Source: Odontocerum albicorne
Taxonomy: Eukaryota > Arthropoda > Insecta > Trichoptera > Odontoceridae
Length of the DNA: 64,000 nucleotides
Assembly: GCA_949825065.1 (NCBI GenBank)
Contig: OX463846.1
Location: forward strand, 11,094,177 to 11,158,176
Reading direction: 5' to 3'
Notes under the pieces: generated by a model
What the model was told of the DNA's origin: nothing
The model's database searches: none
What the model saw: the letters and a program-made list of their open reading frames with translations, nothing else
Program-made: the position numbers and the translations under genes
In this document: positions 1 to 12,700 of the stretch, piece by piece
Numbering within the stretch: the stretch's first letter is position 1
How the letters are laid out: every line of letters begins with the position of its first letter

Positions 1-550
1 AATAAAACAAAAGAAAGAAAAACATGCTATTTGAATAACATTTGTGGAGTCAACAATTTTTTTCCCAAGTTTAAACCTAAACCATGTACTCGTACATACT
101 AAATATTTTATATATGGTGTAAAATATAAAAGTAGTCAATTTTGGGAGCTTATACTAAAAAAAGTCTTAAAAACACACTAAACAGAATACAGAGTGAATT
201 ATACTATCATTAATACAATTTGTATCATTAGTTGTAAATCTTTTTTTGGTTTAGGCAATTCATCCTGCTGAGAGTGGTTTGTTGCAGTTAAATATTTACC
301 AATAACACTTGATTTAACTATAAAAAAAACCTCTCTACCTGTAAAGGGTCATTTCGCTATATTTACAAATTTTATAAATGAATAGCTGGCTACAAAATGC
401 AGCGCAAATGTTTTGGCACCGAGAGACTTTTCGGCACACAATAGACAAGCCATATATCAACATATCAGGCTTATATACTTGTATATCAACGTGTCAGGCT
501 TTAAGGGATAATCCTATTTATTCTCTATATTTTTTTAAAAGAATGTTTAC
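1..550 (-). other. Start of intron 11 (partial)
   Basis: AT-rich intronic sequence downstream of exon 11. No thioredoxin motif, repeat family or RNA gene is recognised. The forward reading frame at 378..692 overlaps exon 11 as its antisense and is not a gene. Confidence 0.6.
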
Positions 551-739
551 CTTTATATATGAGAGGATCCTTATTTCTGAAGAAGACAAGTGTTGGGAAG
601 GTCTTGATGCCATTTTTCTTAGCAATCAACAAATCTTCTGTGGTCACAAAAATAATTCCTGTCTCATCAAGTTCATCATCTATGTTTTCTAGCTCATCTA
701 AAATATTATCGCACTTTTCCCCTTCTTCACATTTTCCGC
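551..739 (-). CDS. Exon 11: thioredoxin module 7, N-terminal half with CX5C
   Basis: Encodes residues 702-764 plus the first base of 765. The acceptor is ATTTTTCAG|GCGGAA and the donor G|GTAAAC. The loop after the strand is SGKCEEGEKCDNIL, which holds Cys705 and Cys711 spaced CX5C, two residues wider than the loops of other modules; this accounts for a length of 189 rather than 183 nt. Then LENIDDELDETGIIFVTT, LLIAKKNGIKTFPTLVFF (cis-Pro region) and RNKDPLIYKG. The C-terminal half must lie left of the window, and the 550 nt downstream show no candidate. Confidence 0.9.
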
Positions 740-3700
740 CTGAAAAATGATTGAATATTTAGTGTGACAAGAATAAAAAAATAACTATTTTATTTTGAAA
801 CACTTTAAATTCTTTGTACTTACTGAAATATACGACTACGTACTCGTGTTCTTCAATAAGATCTTTCAAGATTTCATCTGTGACTTCTTCTATGGTTGCT
901 GTATTTTTCTGTTTGATCAGCCACTCTAAGACTTCATCCTCATTCATGAGATCTCCTTCGTAGATGGCTGGAATTTTTCCTTCGAAGTACAGAAGTGCTG
1001 GCAGATGATCTACACCATATTGTTTAGCCTCAGCTTTGTTATCCATCCTCACAATGACAATTCCTTCCTTTTCCAGTTCATCGTCAATGTTTTCAAGCTC
1101 ATTGAGTATCCGTATGTCTTGCTTGTCTTCTTTTTCATCTAAAACAGTCTCATTAGATTTATAATTTTTATTTTTAATGCTACATTATAAATTGATAATT
1201 GTTGCTTTTAACTTTTCATTTCTTTCTTAACCTAAGTTGCTCTTATTATTGAGCAAGTGTATTAAAATAATTTAGATTTTATTGTATCATATATGATAAT
1301 TGCTAACCTATATTTTGAATCTTAAAAAATATATTTCATTAAGTTAGTGGTTTCATTTTAATTTATTAACATATATTAATTATGTAAAATAAATTAAGCA
1401 CTATATTTATTTGTATTCAACACTGTTTTTTAATTGATGTCATTAACAGTTTCAAAGACCTCTGTTTTCTTTGACCTCATAACCTGACAAAGAAAATGGA
1501 GGTCCTTAAAATCTGTACTTAACTTTATATTGTGGAACAATGGTGAATACAAAAGAAAATAGTGTTAAATATATTTTAGTTGACTTAAAATCAACATTAT
1601 TAATTTCTTGATAAATAATTCTTGGCAGATATGTAATACACAGAGACAAACATGTACACACCATCACACCATTTTTCTGTCGAGGTAGGCAGAAAGGACA
1701 GACCACCAGATTTATCTATGGAGACCCATATATTTCGTCTCTTCTACATCCACACACCTCATACCGTTCCTATGATTTCTCTAACTTTTTACATTTCTTT
1801 CTTTTAGAATAGCATTCAATTGATTCAATCATACTTTATTTGATCTTCCTTTACCACGCCTTCAACTTACATTTGCTCTGTATTATGTTCAGTTAGTCTT
1901 TCTTCATTCATTCGTATATACCCAAATTATTTCGGAGTTCTCGTCTTCGTCCTACTTAATACATCACTCTTAAATTCACATTCATCACTAATCACTTCAT
2001 TTTCTATTCTGTAATACACATAAATATATAAAACTGTTATTTAATTTTATTCAAATCACTTCATTGACGATTGACTATAGTTCAGAAATTTTAGGATGAG
2101 TCTTGTGACAGCTCACAAATTTGCCCCAATACCACCTTCCTTATGTAATGTATTTACCTAAATAACTTTAAGTTAGAATTAGAATTGAGGCTTATATTAA
2201 ATTTAATAAAATAATTAAAATTACTGAACATCGTTACAAAGTTGGATTGGGGCAAATTTGTGAACTGTCACAGGACTCATCCTAGAATTTTCGAACTATA
2301 GTTTCACTAAATGGTATCTATTCTGAAGATATTCGTTGAATGAAATAGTTTAATGTTTCATGCTAAAAATTCTGAAATAGTTTAATGCTAAAAAAGGTGG
2401 AAAAAAGACAATTTTATTTCTTTCAGCATTTGTTTACAACCCATTTAGAATGCAGAACAAATTGAATTACTATAAAATGTAAACAATGAAACTAAAAGTA
2501 ATGTAAATCCCTACAAAAAATAAAACTACTTATTAAATATTTTTGAAAACTTGCACTTTTATCTAAATTATATTAAAAAAAAGCAAAAAAAAAAAAATAC
2601 TGGTGAAAAATAATAATGTTAACTATACAAAGTTACTTGATAAAATAAATATAAAACAAAAAAAAATGGTTATGCATTACTTACACATATTTGTTATATT
2701 TTTACATAAATTAATAATTCAAATGATTAAATAAGTTAATAATCTTTATTAGTATTGGTATTACTTTTAATTATTTTTATTTACCAACAAAAAATTAATA
2801 AAACATAGCAAATAGTTTATATTTTTTTTCTTTATCATCCTTACATATTGATAGTAAATATTAGAAGTTTTAATTTACCAATACATTTAGTTATCTAAAT
2901 TTCCCATCTAGTATTAATAAAAACATTTTGAGATCACTTAAGAAATAATGTAATGTACTCACAAAATATTACCGCTAAATAAGGAGAGATCTCAATAAGG
3001 CGTTCCATCATCTCATCTGTCACTTCTGGGATCTCGCTGTGCCTCTTCTGGTGCAGCAGCCATCCCAATAGTTCATCTTCCTTCATTAAGTCTCCGTCGT
3101 AGATGTGTGGAATGCGTTTCTCAAAGAAGACCATTGTTGGAATAGTATCGATACCATATTCTTTAGCTTCTTTATCATCATCAATTTTAACAAAGGCAAT
3201 GTCATTCTGATCACATTCATCGTCAATGTTTTCTAATTCGGCAAGAATCTTTTGGCTTTTTTTCTGATCCTTGTCGTCTGAAATGAAGGACTATATGAAA
3301 ATATTGTAAACTAAGATTATGATATTTGAATGATCTACTAACAGATTGACACTTACAGAAAAGAACTGCAACATATGGCATTTTCTCAATGATGAGATCC
3401 AACATTTCATCTGTGATATCTTCAATTTCATCGCTTTCCGATTGACGTTTCAACCATGCCAACAGTTTATCCTCATCTTCCAGGTTTCCTTCGTACAGAG
3501 TGGGTATTCCTTTCTCAAAGTACAAAAGAGATGGTATTTTCTCAATACCATATTCTTCTGCTTCTTCGGGATTGTCGATCTTTACGAATACAATACCTAG
3601 GGCATCACATTCATCGTCAATGTTCTCCAACTCATTTAAAACTTTCTGAGATTTTCTGTCATTGTTGTCATCTGAAATCAAATTAGTGACTCTTAAGTTT

Positions 3701-6700
3701 TTTTAACAGTAAAATTTTACTGACGATTAAATCAAAATAAAGTTTTAAAATTATTTAGAGAATATGATACATTTGGAATTGTCTATATGAATTATCACAT
3801 TAGTGCGATTTATAAGTATGTGAATGCAAAATGTGAAATTTCAGACTAATGTTTTAGTATTTAGGAAAAATATATGAAATTTCTTATTAAGGAATAAGAC
3901 CACTTTATCCCAGACCTTACCCAGTGAAGTGGTTCTCTATATTCACAATATGGTGAGTTTATGCATTCTTATGCACTTGTACTCTTTAGTTCTCCTTTCC
4001 ATTAAAATTATTTTAAATTGTAAATTTTGTATTGTGGATTGTAAAAAAATTAGATGTTTCTATTAATTTTTGAAAAAATAAAATCATTGAAAATTCTTAT
4101 CATTTTAACAGTATTCATTATAAAATAGATGTTAAAAATACTAACAAAAGAGAACAGCCATCGTCTTGCCCTCCTTGACAAGACGGTCGAGCATTTCATC
4201 GGTGACATCTTCTATTTCGTCCTGCTCCAGTTGGTCCACCAGCCACTCCAGGATTTCATCCTCGTTTTCCAGATCACCTGTAAATCATTTTAAATCTTAG
4301 AAAAAAAAAATTGTAGATGACTTTATTATTTCTATTTTATTGTTTCTGAATATTTTTTTGTGTGAGTGAAGTATAGATATTCTAATTACATATATGGATT
4401 TGAATATTTATTGACTCGGAACAGGATCAACCAAATTAAGCGAGAAATGATAATTTATGATAAAAAATGGATACCGAAATAGAAATAAAAATTTCAGTTT
4501 TGTTTTATTAAATCTCTGTGCATCACAAAATTAATACTCAAAGCAGAAAGACACATTGTAATAGAAATCTATATTTTAAATTTTTAGGAGAATATTTATA
4601 TCTTTAGGTGATTGACAATTATTTATGAGGCACGTGGACGTACTGACATGCTCAGGACTTCTGTGCAGAAGTTCGACAGTTCGAACCCCACTCTGTGTCA
4701 CTTTTCATTAATAACACAGGCATAGTATTTAAGGGTATAAGGATAGATATGACTGGTTTTTAATTGACCTGAACCGAACTACTAAATTTGTGATTTTAAG
4801 GAATACGTAGGAGCTCAGGCCTAGTAGTTAGTGAGCATGCTTATTTAGCAACCAGGCATTCCTGATTAAATTCCTGTCACAGTAACCCACAAACTGATTT
4901 TTACTCTCAGGCCTTTTTTCATACGAATATACTCGTATTTTTTGACTAACCCTTAGTAGATGCCTCAATGGATAACAAATTCTTAGAGCCTTCTTGGAGT
5001 GACAGATGTTACGAAAGTGCATTGTAAAAGCTTTATAGCTTTTTTTATTGCCTTACAGTATACGTTTTCCAAATTTTTAGAATGTTTCCTACAAAATTTA
5101 AAAAAAGCAATAATCATTACCATCATACACATTAGGAATTTGCTTCTCAAAGTACACAATAGCTGGAACAGAGTCGATCCCAAAGTTGTTGGCAGCATGT
5201 TCATCATCTATCTTTACGAACTGGATGCCGTGCTTATCGCAGTCATCATCAATCTTTTCCAGTTCTCCTAGTACAGTCATGGAGTCATCGTCGCCATGGT
5301 CATCTGGAACCAAGCATCATTATTAAAATAACTGATATCAAAACGAAAAAGAACTTCTTTTAATCTCTTATGGCGGCCTCCTATTTACGTGGAGAGGTTT
5401 ATCAATCTGTCACATATAACAAAAGAATTTAGTTACTTCAATTCTCCAAGATGTGAATATATTTGGCAGTTATTTACAGATATCTGGAAACCTCCGTGAC
5501 CTACAATATTTGGTAAAATTTTCATTTTCCATTTGAAGGTTTTAGGCTATATTCGTAATGATCCATAAAAATCAAGATTAAAACACCAGTCTGTTTAAAG
5601 AGCCCATTTGGTTACAATACTCGAATACGCTAGATACGTACTAGTGATGTTGCCTCTTCAGGTAAAGCAGCATTGCCAATACGTACAATGACTAACTGCG
5701 AGTTATGTTCCTACCCATGTGTTTCTAGACTCAATGAACAGGGCTGAATATATTGCTGTCTCTCTGCCTTACTCTTCAACATATGCAAATCACCAATTTG
5801 AATACATCGAGGTGTACCATACGGATGAATGAAATAGTCTTTCTTTCATAATATACACAGAGGAAAGAGTCAATCTTTACCATGGTAAATCACCATCAAC
5901 ATATCCTATATATATACGGCTCACTAAAATCTGTCACAAGTGAAACCATCTTCAATCGGAAGTCTTCAATAATTGGATTGAATGTTACAATCAATTTGTA
6001 GGTAAAAATGAAGGACTCACAGAAGAGCACTACCAAATTATCAACATTGCTGATGAGTGTATTGAGGGTCTTGGCCGTGACGTCCTCTATAACGTCCTCT
6101 TCGTCTCCTGTAGACTTGTTGGTGATTAGCCACTCCAGCACATCCTCTTCACGACTCAGCTCGCCTGGAAATTACAATGTATCAAAAATATAAATGTATG
6201 AAACAGGTACTCAATATAAATAATCATTAGGAAAATATACATATAATTCGAAATTCAACAAAATGTGGAGCAGAAGTGTCGAGCATAAACAATAAATTAA
6301 AAATATTTTTAAATATAAAGTAGTTGCAATCTTTGCTATTAATCTGTGGACAATTAATATTACCCGGTATAATCACGTAGTCTGACGCTGGACTCTCTCT
6401 TGACTGCGGTCACACTCATGGGTGTATGCATGCAGTATGTATGTTTTATGGTATGTCAAGTCAAATTTTTAGGTTGCCTGCCTGCTGCATTTTTAAATAT
6501 TGGTTAATTGATGAGAAGTTCATGCAAACATGTTGCGGTATGACAGTGTGAAAGTGAAAATCTGACATAAAGGTATTTAATTTTATAGGTTGTGATAACC
6601 ATGATCATTAACTATCCTACTCCAATACAAGCGATCTCCTATGCTATTCAGCACCTTCTGAAATGAACATCCTGCTGTGTTTTCCACCATGCTAAGTATA

Positions 6701-9700
6701 TTCTATTCAAGCGTGCGAAGTATATTCAGCACATAAAGATGTATCTGAACTGCGAGTTCTTCAATGATTGATTGTTTGGTTCTTCTGGCTGACAATGGTA
6801 TATGCAAAAATCACTTCTAAAACCACAACTAAAAAAAAGAGATAAGTATAGCTAAAAGAATGGTCTCAGCACTGCAAAGTTAAGCTTGATGACAATAACT
6901 TACCATTGAACACTAAGGCAGATTATATTTCTGCTCTACAAATGCTTAACTAAACGTTCATTAACAACTCACATAATATATGATAAGAGTTTAAATAAAT
7001 AACAAGTAGACAGATTGCGTTATTCCCAAGTTTTATGATTTAAGCTCTAAAAAAATTTGGCTTGACAGTCTAAAAAGTGAGTCAATTGCTCCCTCTTTCC
7101 GCTATATTAAATGTTCAACTAATGATCAGATTTTTTTTAAATTCATTTTTGATTTCTAGTTTTTATTTCTACATTCTCTCCACAGTCAGTTGCATTGTTT
7201 GCCTGGTTTAATATTTATTATCTAATTATTATTTAATATTTATTTATCAGGAGTCTAAAAAGGCAGCACTAATAGTAATACTACGTAGTGATCTAAAATA
7301 CCAGATTTTGAATATTTTCTTCGATTCATTTTTATTGTCTTTCAGTCAAGAGCTTTTACTGAAAGAAATAGCTATCACTGAAAGTAAAAAGAATCACGAA
7401 AAGAGTACTTTCTGACCAAGAAGGCGCGCTAACTGATCGCACCACAGCAGGTTATTAGTTCTTCTTCCTCCATGGTAAGACACATAGCACAGCAAAATGA
7501 GAGTTTCAATCAGATTAAATCGTAACCACTGTAGTGAATTCTAACCTTTTATTAAAAGTGTTAGTAGTAAAAGTTGTCCTTACTTTCATAGATGATGGGA
7601 ATCTGATGCCTGTAGTAGACGAGCTTGGGAAGATCTCCCAGATTGTATTCTTCGGCTAACTCCTCGTCATGGATCTTCACAAATCCGATGCCCAGTTGGT
7701 CGGCCTCGTCGTCAATATTCTCCAGCTCCTGCAAGGCCTTCGAGCATTTTTTGCATTCCGGCTTGTCTAGCGTGCAAATAATTCAGTTAGTTTCATGGAA
7801 CCATATCAACACTATCAAGTATATTATATCTCTAGTATCAATATGAGGAGTGCGGCAAGGTGGTGTGCATTTGTTAGTTTATTTTGTTTAGAGATGTATA
7901 TTATATTTTTATAAATATTGTGTCTAATACATTTACTCCAACAAAATATAACAATGTAAACCGTGTATCTAAAATGTAACAAATGGCTGAACAGTAAGAA
8001 CACATCCTTTTTTCCACTAAAGATTCAAATAAGCAAAAAATAAAATGCACAGAATTATTAATTATTATTTTTATTTGATATATAACAAAAGATAATTAAA
8101 AAATATATTGAATAAGGTATTTCCCTAGACAGATTCGAAGTAATTTTCTGAATAATATTTTTTAGCTCACATGTCATAATTTAGTGTTTAAGATATTTTC
8201 TTACAGTATCGAAACTTTCAAACTTAGGTGGGCTGCCAGATTTGATATAAGTTTTTCAATTGACGCTTAGTATAGAAAAAAAAACCTTATTGTCTTCTGT
8301 TAAGGTGCCACAGTGTTTGAGTTCATAAAATATTTGTCTTTGAATTCGTACTGAATAAGATGTTGCATATAATAAAAATAATCAGTTCTTCTTTTGAATG
8401 GGGCACAGGGGACAAGCCAACAGGTGCAACATTGAATGTCACAACATATGCATAGTGGTGGATCCTCTGTGCCAATCCTCCGTTTGAGGATTTTCTTTTC
8501 ATCTATCCACTTGGATACATCGGTGATTAAGAAATCTCCATACGATCCATGGTAGGCGTATAATAATAATAAAAGACAATTTATATAGCACCATTAAGAG
8601 AAAAGACTCTCCTCAAAGGATTTTTAACTCGAGATTTGAACGCGCTATTATTGACATATTAAAAATATTACAAAATTAATATGTATAAATTGAGTATAAG
8701 AATTGGAACGTGGTGACTGCGAGCATTAGATTAGGTACTTCCTCGCATCTGCAAATGTTGAGAAAAACAAATTTAGTAAGAAAACTGCAGAAAACTTACC
8801 AAGGAAATATGAACTATAATGAAACCTTTGTAGATCATCTGAACATTCAAATTAAGTATCATTCTTTTCTAGTTATCCAACCCATACAAATTTAGAATTA
8901 TAAAAAAATTGTATTTTCAAAGCTACTTTCAAATTTAAGTAGCATGCTACTCAAGAATTCTATATAAAAATAAGTAACAACACTACGTTACAGCTACTCT
9001 AAGGGCGAAGTGCGCTACTTTTACCATGCTACTTAACAACTCTGAGAAATAGCTACACTTAGTCTGTATAAAGAACATTAATTTTTAAGTTAATGATCCA
9101 TATGACCGTATTTTTGGCTTGTCAAAAATATGATAACGTCTTTAGATTAATTAATATGGATGTAATTGTGCACAAAGGACTCAACTCACGAAACACATTT
9201 TTATGGTTGATTTGAAATATCTCAAAAGGAGTCAAAAGCATATATCAATCCTGTATTTGTAAAAATATCAAGTCCATTAAATAGGTATTTTATGATTAAA
9301 TTACGTCTTTTTGTTGTATAAAAGTATACCATGCAAAGCGGTAAGATATTTAATTGATTATTTGAGAACAGGTAAAACGTGGGTTGATTCATTGTTGCAT
9401 TATTAGGTTTTTGAATGAGGTATTTCGAATAATGAGCGGATTTTCGCCCAGTTACTCTCAAAGCCAGACAATACGTGTCATGTCATGGCACATTTGTGAG
9501 AGTGACACAAAACTCTTGAATTAAGACAAAAGCAAATACATTCGTTTGTACACGAGTAATATTATTGTATTTGGCATGTTTCCATATTTACTTGCTGAAC
9601 CAGATCTGCTGATTAATGTAGAATGAATGCATTTCGATTTGGTTGGGTTGAAAGTGACATAATAGGAGAATTTATTTGTCTGCCGATCGTCATCTTCGAT

Positions 9701-12700
9701 CTTTTCGCGAGAATAATGGACAGAAATAGCCGCGCAGAAATAGTCGCAAGCCGTGTCACTCTGCGCCGGCTCAAAGTGGGCGGGGTGAAAAATTCTCTAT
9801 TGTCCGTGATAGTGTCAGCTCTCTGCTGGACCAACTATCATTTTTCTTATTAGTAATGGTCGTATGTTACGTTTCAACAAGTAAACAATTTCGAGTTCCG
9901 ATGACTATTTGAGATTCCGAAATATAAATTTGTTTAAACTGCCCATAAGTAAAACCAAATTTCCAATTATGTTTTGGGGTTTTCGCATAAGTTGTGTAAG
10001 GTTTTTCGGAGTGTTGAACCACGTGACTTAGCTTACGATTCCGACATTTCGAAAACGTCGCAGTTTTCATCTTCAGGGTTTGTTTGTAGTCGACTGTCCA
10101 ATCCACGCGCTTACATTTCTGTAGAAACGTCTCTACAGATCAAGTGGTATCCGGTGCGCATTAACTTATGGCGAAGTTGACTAAAAACAAGTCCTAAATA
10201 TGAAAACTGTAACGTTTTCGAAACGTCAGCATCATAAGCTAAACCACGCGGTACAACACTCCGAAGGACCTTATACAGCCAACTTGCCTATAGCATTTCC
10301 TTTGTTTCACGGGCTGTTCCTTTTAAATTAGATCTTGGATCTTCAACATTTCAGAAAATGTTTTTAAAGAAATATTCAACTTTATTTGTAATCGTAGCTA
10401 GTTGTTTCGGCTTGACAATTATTTCTTATTTATCAACAATGATTTTTTATTACTGTATTTCTTATTAAAGTATTTCTTATTACTGTATATCTTATTACTG
10501 TATTTCTTATTACTGTAGCTTTGCATGTAATTGGGTAATTTAACCTGTATACGTTAACTATTTAAAATGAATAAATACGATCGACAGATTAAATCTGCTC
10601 CAACCTTTCGTGTGTATGCTAAGACAGCTAAGAAGCTATAACTATAGAATCAGATGAAATAAGGTCTGAAAGCAAAACCAGTATCGCAATTCCATTTCAA
10701 CTCGAGAGGAATTCATAAAAATCTTTCTATAAATTCATTTTACGGATTAATAAAAAATGTTCAAGTTCACTATTCTCATGATCATTGCAACTGGCAATAT
10801 TCCTTGGGTGTTCGGGCAGATATCTAGGTTGTTAAGATGTAGTGATAAGATAGGATGATAAGTCCTATTGGGTTAATAAGAAAATCCCGAGGCACGTTTT
10901 AACAGCGCTCTCTCTTATAAGGGGCATATATTAAACACTTTTTATCGTGTTCGTATTATATGGTTCAATCTAAATACGTTGGGAGTCATTAACACAGTAC
11001 ATAAAATCTAAAATAATTACTTAATCGTCAACAGAGCCGGCTTTGCAATTTATTGGGCCACGAGAAAATTAATATTAGAGCCGGGTGCAAAATAAATGTT
11101 ATAACCAAAAATGCCTTTCTCATAGACCATAAATATAGTATTTTTGAGAAAATAATGATAAAACTGTAATGCAATAGAACCTTATTTTTTACTTAAAAAA
11201 AAACGTGCCAACTTTTAGCAAAAAAAAAAACAGTTTATATCGAAATAGTGTTGTTTTTTTAACTATGAAAACCGCTTTATTACGAGTATGTTGTATTGCA
11301 TTGTTTTAATATTTCGTTGTACACAGTACAACCTTAGCTGGCTAATTGTCATGTGGAAATCTCTGAAATGTTAAAGAGACTAAGTTAAAATCATACTGGA
11401 ACCCATATTTCATTATATCTGGGTACCAACGGGAACCTGGGTCACGGAAGTTATCATACAAATTACTGAGGTGATATTTTATCTTTAAAATATATACGTG
11501 TATTTAATTAATTGCTTTGACATTTTGATTCCAATAAATGAGTTTTCAATTCTGAGTGTCGAGCCGTGTAAACAATGGAGCCGAGGCGGACGGCGCATAC
11601 CACTCTGGTCTGCGCCGGATGGGACTTGGCACGCGGCCATCAGCCAACTGCTGCCCCCTAGCTGGCATCTGCAGACTGCAGACTGCTCTGTCCGCAGAGA
11701 CATCGCATCTATCGGGATTATTCCTTCACTTCTCAAATGTATTCAAGTTATCTGTCCGCGACAATAGTTCAATGATAAATGTACTTGATGTTCTGAGTTG
11801 GAATATCGACGAAAAAAATAAATAAATAAATGCCCCCAATCTGGTAAAACAGTTTAATTGATACCAATAGTTGTATTACACTTTCGTTGTACAGAATACA
11901 ACTTGCTGAGCGTATATGGCAATCTTTTCTAATCAACCAGAAATACGTCACAAAGTATTTAAGTGAAAACCAGACTGGAATCCTTTTAATAAAATCTGGA
12001 TTACAACGGGAACCGAATCTGTAATCCCCGGGTTAAGAGACAGTCGTCTTACCAAGTAGGCCACGGAGATCGTCAATTAGTGTTGTTGCTTCTTTACATG
12101 AGGTAACATTGAGATTCCAGTGTGCTTGTCTGCGTTGGTCTGGACATGTAGCTCGCATGTATGATTCCAGATTTCCAAAAAAATATTCTCTTTGCAGGCA
12201 CTGACAGAGTGCAAAATAAAGCACGATGGGCAGCACAAGAGATATAAAGACGTACTACATGACACACTAAAAAATGTAAATGCTCAACACAACTGAGTAA
12301 ACAGCAGCAGATGGAGCCAAATGGCTTAGAACGATTGCTAGGTATCGGAAACCCAATAGAGAATATGCAGACAAGCTGCAAGTACTGAAGCTCTCGCCAT
12401 GTATGCAACAGGATATGCCTATGGAAGTTAGCTTACATAGTCATCTCTGGTGGCAGTGATGATATGCTCGTAGGTGGCATAACTCCATTTTTGTTATCAA
12501 CTTTGTAATGCATTTTTACTGCATACATAATTCCCAGATTTCAAGGCTGGAAAAATGCTGAACAATTTAGAAGTATGAGTAAAAATTCAGCTTGAACGCG
12601 TTCTAGCTTACATGTGTTGAGCATATTTTTTTTGATCACTTTATTTGAGCGGTTCAATTCATAAGATATTCGTTAACCCTTCAGGCCCCGTTTAATTTTT

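Larger units (their letters stand above)
1139..2962 (-). other. Intron 9
   Basis: 1,824-nt AT-rich intron. It holds a degenerate RTE-like 3' fragment (about 1640..1960) and an inverted-repeat MITE (2075..2301); the stretch 2340..2930 is A/T-rich with homopolymer runs and no recognisable element. Confidence 0.7.

Noticed and set aside
3346..3686. Plus-strand frames over exon 8
   Set aside because: They are antisense shadows of a strongly supported minus-strand exon.
4625..4705. Functional tRNA gene
   Set aside because: A- and B-box-like sequences only; no acceptor stem.
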